From assembly GCA_019828565.1 (NCBI GenBank), contig JAHDYR010000062.1, positions 1 through 64,000 of the forward strand: a DNA stretch of 64,000 nt. Direction: 5' to 3'. The notes beneath the pieces are model-generated. The model was not told the DNA's origin and made no database searches. It saw nothing but the letters and a program-made list of their open reading frames with translations. Numbering within the stretch: the first letter of the stretch is position 1; each line of letters opens with the position of its first letter. Of the stretch, positions 53,115 through 64,000 are shown piece after piece. The translations under genes and the position numbers were made by a program. This DNA is from Carpediemonas membranifera (taxonomy: Eukaryota > Fornicata).

Positions 53115-53680
53115 TCATGGCGTATCAGACGGTGTCATTGATAAACAGCCTCAGACTCACGTCGAGCCACCTCTGGCAATGCTTCGGGCCATAAACTACA
53201 CTCACACCGCAGAGTCACAATGAGGTCTCCTCAAGAGTGGATGACTCTGGCCATCGTGAAACAGTGTCACTTGCTGAACACAACCACGACCATGTCCATG
53301 ATGTGGACATCCGTCAAGCATGTGTCACGTGAGACGACGTCACCGGGCTCCAAGAATTTATGTCACACGGGTAGCCTCTGTATTGTAACACTCATCTCTC
53401 TGGCCGTTTCGCCACAGAGTAATTACAATCTATCGCATAAATCGTTGGAGCCCGGTGACAGCGATCTGGCGGACCTTGTATGCCAGCCTTCGTCGCCTCT
53501 TCAAGCGGCTCTCAGACAGAAAGATCGATGCCCTGGCTCCCTCGAAGACGTCCGGAATGCCTGGACGGCCGACACAATGTTGTCGGGCTCGACCCACATC
53601 GAAGCGAAGGCAAGTGAAGGTGTGCTTAGCATGCGCGAATGATCTGATGACGCGTTCAATACCTCCGCCGCGGCTCTCAG
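53115..53680. other. Region between DnaJ gene and satellite
   Basis: A 140-codon frame at 53220-53642 lacks protein-like composition and is not called. Confidence 0.4.
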
Positions 53681-56600
53681 GAGCGGCAGGACCGCGTGCT
53701 ACCGGAATACGCAGGGCGTGCAGAGCCCTACTGATTCCAGGAGCACGCCGTCTTGGCACCTCCCACTCGCGACTTTTGGGTCGACCCAATTTCTCGACTT
53801 CAGCTCGGGCAGCCACACCTCGGGCGGGTCACGGCCCGACTGGCAGCACCAGGCGCGCATACGTAGACAGTGTCTTGGTATGCACAGCAAGCCTGCGGGC
53901 GTCACTGTCCCAGGTGCGCGTATGGGGGGTCGACCAAGCGCTCGACTCCGGATCGGCCAGACGCAGGAGAGCTGGCCTGGATTGCTTCGTTGTAGTAAAT
54001 AGTACATGCGTGCGCTGCCGCGCGCCCAAGCCTGACTGGGGCTGCTGTGCTGGATGCGCGCATCCGATCGATCTGGTCGAGTCGCACTTGGGGCGGACGG
54101 GGAGCGGCAGGACCGCGTGCTACCGGAATACGCAGGGCGTGCAGAGCCCTACTGATTCCAGGAGCGCGCCGTCTTGGCACCTCCCACTCGCGACTTTTGG
54201 GTCGACCCAATTTCTCGACTTCAGCTCGGGCAGCCACACCTCGGGCGGGTCACGGCCCGACTGGCAGCACCAGGCGCGCATACGTAGACAGTGTCTTGGT
54301 ATGCACAGCAAGCCTGCGGGCGTCACTGTCCCAGGTGCGCGTATGGGGGGTCGACCAAGCGCTCGACTCCGGATCGGCCAGACGCAGGAGAGCTGGCCTG
54401 GATTGCTTCGTTGTAGTAAATAGTACATGCGTGCGCTGCCGCGCGCCCAAGCCTGACTGGGGCTGCTGTGCTGGATGCGCGCATCCGATCGATCTGGTCG
54501 AGTCGCACTTGGGGCGGACGGGGAGCGGCAGGACCGCGTGCTACCGGAATACGCAGGGCGTGCAGAGCCCTACTGATTCCAGGAGCACGCCGTCTTGGCA
54601 CCTCCCACTCGCGACTTTTGGGTCGACCCAATTTCTCGACTTCAGCTCGGGCAGCCACACCTCGGGCGGGTCACGGCCCGACTGGCAGCACCAGGCGCGC
54701 ATACGTAGACAGTGTCTTGGTATGCACAGCAAGCCTGCGGGCGTCACTGTCCCAGGTGCGCGTATGGGGGGTCGACCAAGCGCTCGACTCCGGATCGGCC
54801 AGACGCAGGAGAGCTGGCCTGGATTGCTTCGTTGTAGTAAATAGTACATGCGTGCGCTGCCGCGCGCCCAAGCCTGACTGGGGCTGCTGTGCTGGATGCG
54901 CGCATCCGATCGATCTGGTCGAGTCGCACTTGGGGCGGACGGGGAGCGGCAGGACCGCGTGCTACCGGAATACGCAGGGCGTGCAGAGCCCTACTGATTC
55001 CAGGAGCACGCCGTCTTGGCGCCTCCCACTCGCGACTTTTGGGTCGACCCAATTTCTCGACTTCAGCTCGGGCAGCCACACCTCGGGCGGGTCACGGCCC
55101 GACTGGCAGCACCAGGCGCGCATACGTAGACAGTGTCTTGGTATGCACAGCAAGCCTGCGGGCGTCACTGTCCCAGGTGCGCGTATGGGGGGTCGACCAA
55201 GCGCTCGACTCCGGATCGGCCAGACGCAGGAGAGCTGGCCTGGATTGCTTCGTTGTAGTAAATAGTACATGCGTGCGCTGCCGCGCGCCCAAGCCTGACT
55301 GGGGCTGCTGTGCTGGATGCGCGCATCCGATCGATCTGGTCGAGTCGCACTTGGGGCGGACGGGGAGCGGCAGGACCGCGTGCTACCGGAATACGCAGGG
55401 CGTGCAGAGCCCTACTGATTCCAGGAGCACGCCGTCTTGGCGCCTCCCACTCGCGACTTTTGGGTCGACCCAATTTCTCGACTTCAGCTCGGGCAGCCAC
55501 ACCTCGGGCGGGTCACGGCCCGACTGGCAGCACCAGGCGCGCATACGTAGACAGTGTCTTGGTATGCACAGCAAGCCTGCGGGCGTCACTGTCCCAGGTG
55601 CGCGTATGGGGGGTCGACCAAGCGCTCGACTCCGGATCGGCCAGACGCAGGAGAGCTGGCCTGGATTGCTTCGTTGTAGTAAATAGTACATGCGTGCGCT
55701 GCCGCGCGCCCAAGCCTGACTGGGGCTGCTGTGCTGGATGCGCGCATCCGATCGATCTGGTCGAGTCGCACTTGGGGCGGACGGGGAGCGGCAGGACCGC
55801 GTGCTACCGGAATACGCAGGGCGTGCAGAGCCCTACTGATTCCAGGAGCACGCCGTCTTGGCGCCTCCCACTCGCGACTTTTGGGTCGACCCAATTTCTC
55901 GACTTCAGCTCGGGCAGCCACACCTCGGGCGGGTCACGGCCCGACTGGCAGCACCAGGCGCGCATACGTAGACAGTGTCTTGGTATGCACAGCAAGCCTG
56001 CGGGCGTCACTGTCCCAGGTGCGCGTATGGGGGGTCGACCAAGCGCTCGACTCCGGATCGGCCAGACGCAGGAGAGCTGGCCTGGATTGCTTCGTTGTAG
56101 TAAATAGTACATGCGTGCGCTGCCGCGCGCCCAAGCCTGACTGGGGCTGCTGTGCTGGATGCGCGCATCCGATCGATCTGGTCGAGTCGCACTTGGGGCG
56201 GACGGGGAGCGGCAGGACCGCGTGCTACCGGAATACGCAGGGCGTGCAGAGCCCTACTGATTCCAGGAGCACGCCGTCTTGGCGCCTCCCACTCGCGACT
56301 TTTGAGTCGACCCAATTTCTCGACTTCAGCTCGGGCAGCCACACCTCGGGCGGGTCACGGCCCGACTGGCAGCACCAGGCGCGCATACGTCGACAGTGTC
56401 TTGGTATGCACAGCAAGCCTGCGGGCGTCACTGTCCCAGGTGCGCGTATGGGGGGTCGACCAAGCGCTCGACTCCGGATCGGCCAGACGCAGGAGAGCTG
56501 GCCTGGATTGCTTCGTTGTAGTAAATAGTACATGCGTGCGCTGCCGCGCGCCCAAGCCTGACTGGGGCTGCTGTGCTGGATGCGCGCATCCGATCGATCT

Positions 56601-59600
56601 GGTCGAGTCGCACTTGGGGCGGACGGGGAGCGGCAGGACCGCGTGCTACCGGAATACGCAGGGCGTGCAGAGCCCTACTGATTCCAGGAGCACGCCGTCT
56701 TGGCGCCTCCCACTCGCGACTTTTGGGTCGACCCAATTTCTCGACTTCAGCTCGGGCAGCCACACCTCGGGCGGGTCACGGCCCGACTGGCAGCACCAGG
56801 CGCGCATACGTCGACAGTGTCTTGGTATGCACAGCAAGCCTGCGGGCGTCACTGTCCCAGGTGCGCGTATGGGGGGTCGACCAAGCGCTCGACTCCGGAT
56901 CGGCCAGACGCAGGAGAGCTGGCCTGGATTGCTTCGTTGTAGTAAATAGTACATGCGTGCGCTGCCGCGCGCCCAAGCCTGACTGGGGCTGCTGTGCTGG
57001 ATGCGCGCATCCGATCGATCTGGTCGAGTCGCACTTGGGGCGGACGGGGAGCGGCAGGACCGCGTGCTACCGGAATACGCAGGGCGTGCAGAGCCCTACT
57101 GATTCCAGGAGCACGCCGTCTTGGCACCTCCCACTCGCGACTTTTGGGTCGACCCAATTTCTCGACTTCAGCTCGGGCAGCCACACCTCGGGCGGGTCAC
57201 GGCCCGACTGGCAGCACCAGGCGCGCATACGTAGACAGTGTCTTGGTATGCACAGCAAGCCTGCGGGCGTCACTGTCCCAGGTGCGCGTATGGGGGGTCG
57301 ACCAAGCGCTCGACTCCGGATCGGCCAGACGCAGGAGAGCTGGCCTGGATTGCTTCGTTGTAGTAAATAGTACATGCGTGCGCTGCCGCGCGCCCAAGCC
57401 TGACTGGGGCTGCTGTGCTGGATGCGCGCATCCGATCGATCTGGTCGAGTCGCACTTGGGGCGGCCGGGGAGCGGCAGGACCGCGTGCTACCGGAATACG
57501 CAGGGCGTGCAGAGCCCTACTGATTCCAGGAGCACGCCGTCTTGGCACCTCCCACTCGCGACTTTTGGGTCGACCCAATTTCTCGACTTCAGCTCGGGCA
57601 GCCACACCTCGGGCGGGTCACGGCCCGACTGGCAGCACCAGGCGCGCATACGTAGACAGTGTCTTGGTATGCACAGCAAGCCTGCGGGCGTCACTGTCCC
57701 AGGTGCGCGTATGGGGGGTCGACCAAGCGCTCGACTCCGGATCGGCCAGACGCAGGAGAGCTGGCCTGGATTGCTTCGTTGTAGTAAATAGTACATGCGT
57801 GCGCTGCCGCGCGCCCAAGCCTGACTGGGGCTGCTGTGCTGGATGCGCGCATCCGATCGATCTGGTCGAGTCGCACTTGGGGCGGACGGGGAGCGGCAGG
57901 ACCGCGTGCTACCGGAATACGCAGGGCGTGCAGAGCCCTACTGATTCCAGGAGCACGCCGTCTTGGCGCCTCCCACTCCGCGACTTTTGGGTCGACCCAA
58001 TTTCTCGACTTCAGCTCGGGCAGCCACACCTCGGGCGGGTCACGGCCCGACTGGCAGCACCAGGCGCGCATACGTAGACAGTGTCTTGGTATGCACAGCA
58101 AGCCTGCGGGCGTCACTGTCCCAGGTGCGCGTATGGGGGGTCGACCAAGCGCTCGACTCCGGATCGGCCAGACGCAGGAGAGCTGGCCTGGATTGCTTCG
58201 TTGTAGTAAATAGTACATGCGTGCGCTGCCGCGCGCCCAAGCCTGACTGGGGCTGCTGTGCTGGATGCGCGCATCCGATCGATCTGGTCGAGTCGCACTT
58301 GGGGCGGACGGGGAGCGGCAGGACCGCGTGCTACCGGAATACGCAGGGCGTGCAGAGCCCTACTGATTCCAGGAGCACGCCGTCTTGGCGCCTCCCACTC
58401 GCGACTTTTGGGTCGACCCAATTTCTCGACTTCAGCTCGGGCAGCCACACCTCGGGCGGGTCACGGCCCGACTGGCAGCACCAGGCGCGCATACGTAGAC
58501 AGTGTCTTGGTATGCACAGCAAGCCTGCGGGCGTCACTGTCCCAGGTGCGCGTATGGGGGGTCGACCAAGCGCTCGACTCCGGATCGGCCAGACGCAGGA
58601 GAGCTGGCCTGGATTGCTTCGTTGTAGTAAATAGTACATGCGTGCGCTGCCGCGCGCCCAAGCCTGACTGGGGCTGCTGTGCTGGATGCGCGCATCCGAT
58701 CGATCTGGTCGAGTCGCACTTGGGGCGGACGGGGAGCGGCAGGACCGCGTGCTACCGGAATACGCAGGGCGTGCAGAGCCCTACTGATTCCAGGAGCACG
58801 CCGTCTTGGCGCCTCCCACTCGCGACTTTTGGGTCGACCCAATTTCTCGACTTCAGCTCGGGCAGCCACACCTCGGGCGGGTCACGGCCCGACTGGCAGC
58901 ACCAGGCGCGCATACGTAGACAGTGTCTTGGTATGCACAGCAAGCCTGCGGGCGTCACTGTCCCAGGTGCGCGTATGGGGGGTCGACCAAGCGCTCGACT
59001 CCGGATCGGCCAGACGCAGGAGAGCTGGCCTGGATTGCTTCGTTGTAGTAAATAGTACATGCGTGCGCTGCCGCGCGCCCAAGCCTGACTGGGGCTGCTG
59101 TGCTGGATGCGCGCATCCGATCGATCTGGTCGAGTCGCACTTGGGGCGGACGGGGAGCGGCAGGACCGCGTGCTACCGGAATACGCAGGGCGTGCAGAGC
59201 CCTACTGATTCCAGGAGCACGCCGTCTTGGCACCTCCCACTCGCGACTTTTGGGTCGACCCAATTTCTCGACTTCAGCTCGGGCAGCCACACCTCGGGCG
59301 GGTCACGGCCCGACTGGCAGCACCAGGCACGCATAAGTAGACAGTGTCTTGGTATGCACAGCAAGCCTGCGGGCGTCACTGTCCCAGGTGCGCGTATGGG
59401 GGGTCGACCAAGCGCTCGACTCCGGATCGGCCAGACGCAGGAGAGCTGGCCTGGATTGCTTCGTTGTAGTAAATAGTACATGCGTGCGCTGCCGCGCGCC
59501 CAAGCCTGACTGGGGCTGCTGTGCTGGATGCGCGCATCCGATCGATCTGGTCGAGTCGCACTTGGGGCGGACGGGGAGCGGCAGGACCGCGTGCTACCGG

Positions 59601-59672
59601 AATACGCAGGGCGTGCAGAGCCCTACTGATTCCAGGAGCACGCCGTCTTGGCGCCTCCCACTCGCGACTTTT
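53681..59672 (+). repeat. 421-bp satellite array, about 14.2 copies
   Basis: Head-to-tail units starting GAGCGGCAGGACCGCGTGCT, spaced exactly 421 bp except one 422-bp unit (an inserted C at about 57978). Copies differ at only a few sites, such as TTGGCACC versus TTGGCGCC. The array is cut at the right by GAAAGAAAGAAAG. Several frames on both strands stay open across each unit (265, 111, 102 codons), but they are identical repeats of one another and have no coding support. Confidence 0.95.
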
Positions 59673-60565
59673 GAAAGAAAGAAAGAAATTTAACGTATCC
59701 TGTACACCTGTGTAAATCAGGGAATTACCAGTTTGCACCACCCCATGTCCCCGGGAACGCCTTAGCGTGTTGACTTCCCTTCGTGAGCGAGCCTGATACT
59801 ACGTTGGGGGCGTTAGCACCATCACCGTCAGGGTCCAGCTGGTAAGGCTGGGTAGTCCCTTGCATGTTGACCTATCAACTGGCTGGCCCGATACCCCCAA
59901 AGTCGGGATAACCCAGGTCTTACTCTTGGGGGTCCTTCGGGCCCCCGTTCTGCCTGGCACCCGCAAGGCCTTGCCCTGCACACCCGCCACCGGGGCCTTC
60001 TGCTCGGTTTCCCCCTACAGGGCTCCTCTCAGGGATATGTTCTCCATACCATTCGACCCAGTTTGCAATTTTTCAGGCACCCGCCGAAGCGGTTTCGGGC
60101 TTGGCGTTTGCCGTACCACGCAATTGGGCCAGTTATGAAACCCACCGATCATCGCTGGGTAGCTATATGATTCACGGCTGCGTTCGGGCTCTTCCACACT
60201 TTCCGTTCCGGCATGGATCCCCTCCTCAAGGATTTGTTCCCTATAGGGCTTCTTCCTAGCTTCCGGCTAGTTCCAAGTTTTGGGTGCCGGGCCGTTCGGC
60301 GCAGCTCTGATTTGGTCCAGGTGCCGCCCAGGTGGTATTGTTGCCTTATGGTTACCCTCCTGTTTGGCTGCTGCGCCCCGATACCTCGCACGTACGTGTA
60401 TACATGTGCATACGTGCCCCGCCCTATGGCTCTGGGTTATTTCTTATACGTCATGCAGTCAATTCTGGTACCTTTTCTGGAACAAATAGTTCCAGAATTG
60501 GTTCCAGTTTCTTTGATCGATTTTGATCGAATCTCGCGGATCAGTAGTAAAGTTGGCGTGCGTAC
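59673..60565. other. Unexplained C/T-rich region
   Basis: No supported gene. The left edge GAAAGAAAGAAATTTA resembles that of 40587-41697. Confidence 0.4.
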
Positions 60566-60999
60566 TCTATAGACCTAGCTTCACCTCTGGACACATTACT
60601 ACTGCATGCAGATGTCTCAATAAATATTTATGATCGGTTTTCGTATCGTCAGTGCAGGATAAGGTCGCATGACTTGGCCAAAGTCGCTCTTCAGAACTCG
60701 ATCGTCTGACACATACAAACGCTAAAAGTGGTTGGCAAAGATGCATTAGACCTTGTATATGACGTGTATAGACAAAATTTCGGGTGTTGCACTGTCACCT
60801 CTGAGGGGTATCCTCTCAAAAAGTGTTGAAACTCCTACTGTAACATCCCCTTGCTGTCCTAGCAACGGAATAGTACTTTATTTACTTCAACTTTATCCCA
60901 TTCGATAAAGAAAAGTCAAATTGTGTGAGCAATCTTCAACCTTAAAGTGCACATACAGGCATCATGGAAAAGACCCAAAAACGAGAAATCCTGCCTTGC
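60566..60999 (-). repeat. Inverted repeat arm, right (about 430 bp)
   Basis: Reverse complement of 38934-39355. It ends inside codon 10 of a copied gene start (ATG at 60964, MEKTQKREI), after which the sequence is unrelated, so the copied gene is only a stub. Confidence 0.85.
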
Positions 61000-61107
61000 T
61001 ACAACCTGAACTCGCCATTTTGGCGTTGCAATGAAACTATCCCCTAAAGTGCACACTAAATGAAATCAGATCAAGCAGACAAGACAGCAACGTACATTTA
61101 CGAGTGA

Positions 61108-61410
61108 GGACGCTGGAGAGAGCAGAGCGCCTGGGAAACAGCGCTGGGGACAGGAGCCCCGGAGGATAGAGCCTGGGGGAGAAGAGCGCGGGAGAGAGGA
61201 GCCCGGGAGAGAGGAGCCCAGGGGAGAGGAGCCCGGGGGAGAAGAGCGCGGGAGAGAGGAGCCCGGGAGAGCGCCCGGGGGAGAAGAGCGCGGGAGAGAG
61301 GAGCCCGGGAGAGCGCCCGGGGGAGAAGAGCGCGGGAGAGAGAAGCCCGGGAGAGCGCCCGGGAGAGAGGAGCCCGGGAGAGAGAAGCCTGGGAGAGCGC
61401 CCGGGGCAAT
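61108..61410. repeat. GA/CCC-rich array, short copy
   Basis: Units of GAGAGAGGAGCCCGGGAGA and GCGCCCGGGGGAGAAGAGC; same style as 16540-18257 and in the same position relative to the twin hairpin. Confidence 0.8.
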
Positions 61411-61416
61411 TCAGGG

Positions 61417-61756
61417 CCCCGAAAACGCCAGCACCAGCGCAAGTAAGCTATTTTATTGCAAACCGCTCTACTTGCGCTGGTACTTCAGCGTTTTCGCGGC
61501 CCTTTGCCCATCATTCGTCGTCTGAATTTTTTCGTGCAGAATTCAGACGAGTGTCGCCTGGCAGAGGCTGAGCAGCGGAGCTTAGTCCCTGTGGCACCAC
61601 TCGTCTGGCCCAGCTCCCGGGCATGCTCACGAAAATACAGGTGCAGATTTGGGAGCAGAATGATCGACGAACCCCGAAAACGCCATAACCGGCACCAGTG
61701 AGCGCATCTTCGTTGATGAAGCTCATTGGTGCTGGTAATATGGCGTTTTCGGGGTT
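61417..61756. repeat. Twin-hairpin repeat, copy 2
   Basis: Hairpin A 61417-61498; hairpin B 61670-61756 with the same perfect 17-bp arms AACCCCGAAAACGCCAT and ATGGCGTTTTCGGGGTT. Same orientation as copy 1. Confidence 0.75.
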
Positions 61757-61772
61757 CAAATACTGTACTCCT

Positions 61773-61860
61773 CATCCCTGGCGCCCTCATCCCTGGCGCC
61801 CTCATCTTGGCTCCCTCATCCTGGCGCCTCATCCCTGGCGCCGTCATCACTGGCGCCCAC
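61773..61860. repeat. CTCATCCCTGGCGCC repeat, short copy
   Basis: About five degenerate units directly after hairpin B, as in copy 1. Confidence 0.75.
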
Positions 61861-62310
61861 ACAGCACCCCTACGCCAGCGCCATCAATCCCCAACGGCAC
61901 AGTAAACAGAAAATGCACTTTATGCTCTTACACCATGGCGTTTGGAGACGAAAACGAACACCCATGGTACCTGCAGGTAAGGTAAGGTAAGGTAATTTCC
62001 GGTGATCGCGTTCGTTGCAAGTAATCACCATCATTGATCGCAACAGGCCGGGCACGGAGGCAGGCCCAAGTGATCCAGGGGCTGGTCGATCTTGCAGATC
62101 ATGCCACAACACTGCATCTAGTCCCATCTAGTCCCAATTCACGCGTGTATATACGCTACAGAGGACCGTATCTGGCCTTAGGAAACGGCTATGGGGTGCA
62201 GGTGGTGATGCATTCAAATCCCCTAGTTTGGACCATTTACACCACCACGGGTCTAAACCTCCTCAGTAAACACATTGTTTGACCCTTCAATAGCACAGTA
62301 ATTACTACGC
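61861..62310. other. Region before the third retroelement
   Basis: Contains a GGTAA tandem (61977-61996) and AATGCACTTTATG at 61909. It may include the 5' LTR of the next element, but the partner LTR is outside the window. Confidence 0.4.
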
Positions 62311-62784
62311 ATGAAGAAGGATGACGATGACGACGACCCAAAAGGGACTTACCCGAAGTATCTCCGGCACACTGCAGCCGACTGGGTGAGGTTCCGCATG
62401 AGCTACGCACTCTATGCTGAAGATGAGGTCAAGCCGAAGACCCTCTTCGAGTGCATCGACGCGAAAGTGAGAACAAGTATCAAGGACGCATACCAAGCTC
62501 TGGAGGACGACGAAAGCTCCGATGACAGCTCTGACAGCTCGAGTGAAGACGACGAGGAGATGTTCAGCGCCAACGAGGGTAGCGACAGCAGCAGGGGCGG
62601 CGAAGACGCGCACGCCCAGAGCGACTCCGAGGATGACGCCCGGAGCACACTCATCGCTAACCCGGCCCGGAAGAAGAAGACAAGCGGCAAGACGACCGCC
62701 CGGGACGACGCTTTGCTCCGGTACATCATGGCTCAAGACCAAGAGAAGAAGGAGGCGAAGACAACGAGGGAGGAAGCGCGATGA
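62311..62784 (+). CDS. Acidic ORF1 of the third retroelement, 157 aa
   Basis: ATG at 62311, MKKDDDDDDPKG. An N-terminal helical part is followed by a Ser/Asp/Glu tract (SSDDSSDSSSEDDEE) and a basic C-terminus (ARKKKTSGKTTAR). It ends in TGA just before the gag frame, so it may be the front of gag separated by a shift, or a separate protein. Confidence 0.5.
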   Translation: MKKDDDDDDPKGTYPKYLRHTAADWVRFRMSYALYAEDEVKPKTLFECIDAKVRTSIKDAYQALEDDESSDDSSDSSSEDDEEMFSANEGSDSSRGGEDAHAQSDSEDDARSTLIANPARKKKTSGKTTARDDALLRYIMAQDQEKKEAKTTREEAR

Positions 62785-62797
62785 GCGCTGGGTGGTG

Positions 62798-63382
62798 ATG
62801 GCTGAGGCCACACTAACCAATATCAGTCTTCAGCGCGCGTACCGCGAGCTTCGCAAGCTCCGTGAGACCTCTTTCACCCGTTACCGCCATGTGTTCACGG
62901 ATATGGTAGATCTGTTCGAGAAGGTCGGATCCCTGGATGCTAGAGAGCTCCAGGAGATCGTTCTGGCGAGCCTCGATGACGAGACGATCGCATCGTCTCT
63001 TCGCTCTGTTGTTCTTTCCAAGTCAACAGTCGCGAAGTCGTTGAAGGTCATAGCAAAGTACCTACGGGCCCGAACAGATGCCATGCGAGAGTTTGACCTG
63101 GTGCCGAGCAGCCGGCTCGCGGCCCTACAGAAGCAGCTCGAGTCACTGCAGAGCAAGCCGAGAGAGGAGCGGAAGATGCCAGCGAGGACGGGAGAGCGCA
63201 GACGCAATGACGGCGCGGCCGAGGGGGCCAAGCCTGAGCGGCGGCAAGTGGGCCGCGGCTGCTTCAACTGCGGCGAAAAGGGTCACGACTCGGCCGACTG
63301 CCCACACGAGGAGCCGAAGTGCTTCAGGTGCGGCGAGTTCGGCCACAAGTCGCACCAGTGCACAGTTGTAAAAGCCATCTGA
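62798..63382 (+). CDS. Gag nucleocapsid of the third retroelement
   Basis: From the ATG at 62798 (MAEATLTNISLQRAYRELRK), about 194 aa: a helical capsid-like region, then a basic linker and two CCHC zinc knuckles, CFNCGEKGHDSADC and CFRCGEFGHKSHQC, near the C-terminus. Such knuckles bind the genomic RNA. Confidence 0.8.
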   Translation: MAEATLTNISLQRAYRELRKLRETSFTRYRHVFTDMVDLFEKVGSLDARELQEIVLASLDDETIASSLRSVVLSKSTVAKSLKVIAKYLRARTDAMREFDLVPSSRLAALQKQLESLQSKPREERKMPARTGERRRNDGAAEGAKPERRQVGRGCFNCGEKGHDSADCPHEEPKCFRCGEFGHKSHQCTVVKAI

Positions 63383-63398
63383 GTATCCTTTCTGTTTT

Positions 63399-64000
63399 AT
63401 GTTAGCGTCCAAGACTATCTGGCAGGAGAAGGCCAGTCTGCTGGGCGAAGAGTTGATCGTCCGCATGGACACCTGCTCCTCGTTCAGCGTCGTGCCGAGG
63501 GACTGGGCCGTCGAGAAGGGACTGAAGATCGCCACGCGGGGCGAGACAGTCCGCTTGGCTGACGAGTCGATGAGGAGGGTCTACCGAGTGTTGTCAGATG
63601 TGCCGATCACCCTCCACCTCGACAGAGAGGTCACCGCGACGCCGACCTGGTATGCGATGGACAAGGCCGAGTCGTTCCTCATCAACATGGAGGTGATTGA
63701 CTCCCTCGGCCTAATCAACCGCAACCTTGACACCGAAGCAGACCCCATCCAGGTCATCTCCAAGCTCACAGAGGACTGGGCCGAGAGATACAGCGACTGC
63801 TTCGGCGATGCAGGCGAACCAGCAGACCTTAAGCCGTTCAAGGTCACGCTGAAGAAGGACGCCCGACCCTACTTCCGTCTGCCCCGAAGGTTCCCAAGAC
63901 AGGTGGAGGATGAACTCCGGTCAGAGATGCAGAAGCTGGAGGAAAGCGGGATCATCATCCCAACCAAGTCTCCCTGGAGCAGCTCAGTGGTCATGGTGCG
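63399..64000 (+). CDS. Pol (protease-RT) of the third retroelement, partial
   Basis: ATG at 63399, open to the window end. The protease site reads RMDTCSSFSVVPRDW, with DTCSS where DTGAS is usual. The start of RT follows (ARPYFRLPRRFPRQVEDEL ... LEESGIIIPTKSPWSSSVV), typical of Ty3/gypsy. The element continues beyond the window. Confidence 0.75.
   Translation, partial: MLASKTIWQEKASLLGEELIVRMDTCSSFSVVPRDWAVEKGLKIATRGETVRLADESMRRVYRVLSDVPITLHLDREVTATPTWYAMDKAESFLINMEVIDSLGLINRNLDTEADPIQVISKLTEDWAERYSDCFGDAGEPADLKPFKVTLKKDARPYFRLPRRFPRQVEDELRSEMQKLEESGIIIPTKSPWSSSVVMV

Noticed and set aside
53220-53642. 140-codon ORF between the DnaJ gene and the satellite
   Set aside because: Low-quality composition, runs into the satellite edge, no homology impression.
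53681-59672. Fourteen repeated ORFs of 265, 111, 102 and 66 codons
   Set aside because: They are the same 421-bp unit read repeatedly in several frames on both strands; no domain, no start context.
53681-59672. CRISPR array
   Set aside because: Units are 421 bp, contiguous, without unique spacers; the genome is eukaryotic.

Overview
The window is eukaryotic DNA, GC-rich and gene-dense, using the standard stop codons. Several genes carry very short spliceosomal introns of about 29-37 nt, with 5' sites such as GTATGT, GTTTGT and GTACG and 3' ends such as TTACACAG, TTAACACAG and TCACACAG. This resembles the fused branch-point/3' splice signal of metamonad protists. Together with a bacterial-type split glycine decarboxylase subunit bearing a possible organellar N-terminus, it suggests an anaerobic metamonad, perhaps a fornicate of the Carpediemonas type. 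The taxon is an inference.

Layout. (1) 1-16 kb is an island of orphan genes: coiled-coil, SET-domain, OTU-protease, zinc-finger and possibly caspase-like proteins. Several are broken by frameshifts, and the island is dotted with short perfect or near-perfect palindromes. (2) 16.5-19 kb is a GA-rich tandem array, a pair of long DNA hairpins and a second tandem array. The same composite recurs in smaller form at 61.1-61.9 kb. (3) 20.9-26.9 kb is an almost complete chromodomain Ty3/gypsy element with 85-bp LTRs, a GGAG target duplication and an extra spliced gene on the antisense strand. (4) 27.2-34.1 kb is a nested insertion: a protein-kinase gene is split by a Tc1/IS630-type transposon with a TA duplication, and its transposase is itself split by a second Ty3/gypsy element with only 66-bp LTRs and a CTAG duplication. 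(5) 35-39 kb is a second orphan-gene group with 468-bp direct repeats. (6) 39.5-43.3 kb is a truncated relative of the first gypsy element that keeps the antisense gene and its intron. (7) 43.3-46.6 kb is a LINE-type reverse transcriptase. (8) 46.6-53.1 kb is an intact host gene block: a membrane protein with a poly-Cys membrane segment, glycine dehydrogenase subunit 1, a small two-intron LEA-like gene, a coiled-coil protein and a TPR/DnaJ protein of the P58IPK type. (9) 53.7-59.7 kb is a 421-bp satellite of about 14 copies. (10) 60.6-61.0 kb is an inverted copy of 38.9-39.35 kb. (11) 62.3 kb to the window end is the start of a third retroelement (gag with two zinc knuckles, then protease and RT).

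The best candidates for something undescribed are the antisense spliced gene in the gypsy element, the very short LTRs, and the 10-bp palindrome that directly follows the 5' LTR in two different gypsy lineages where a tRNA primer-binding site would be expected. The nested insertion is unusually well resolved, because removing each element restores the reading frame of the gene beneath it.
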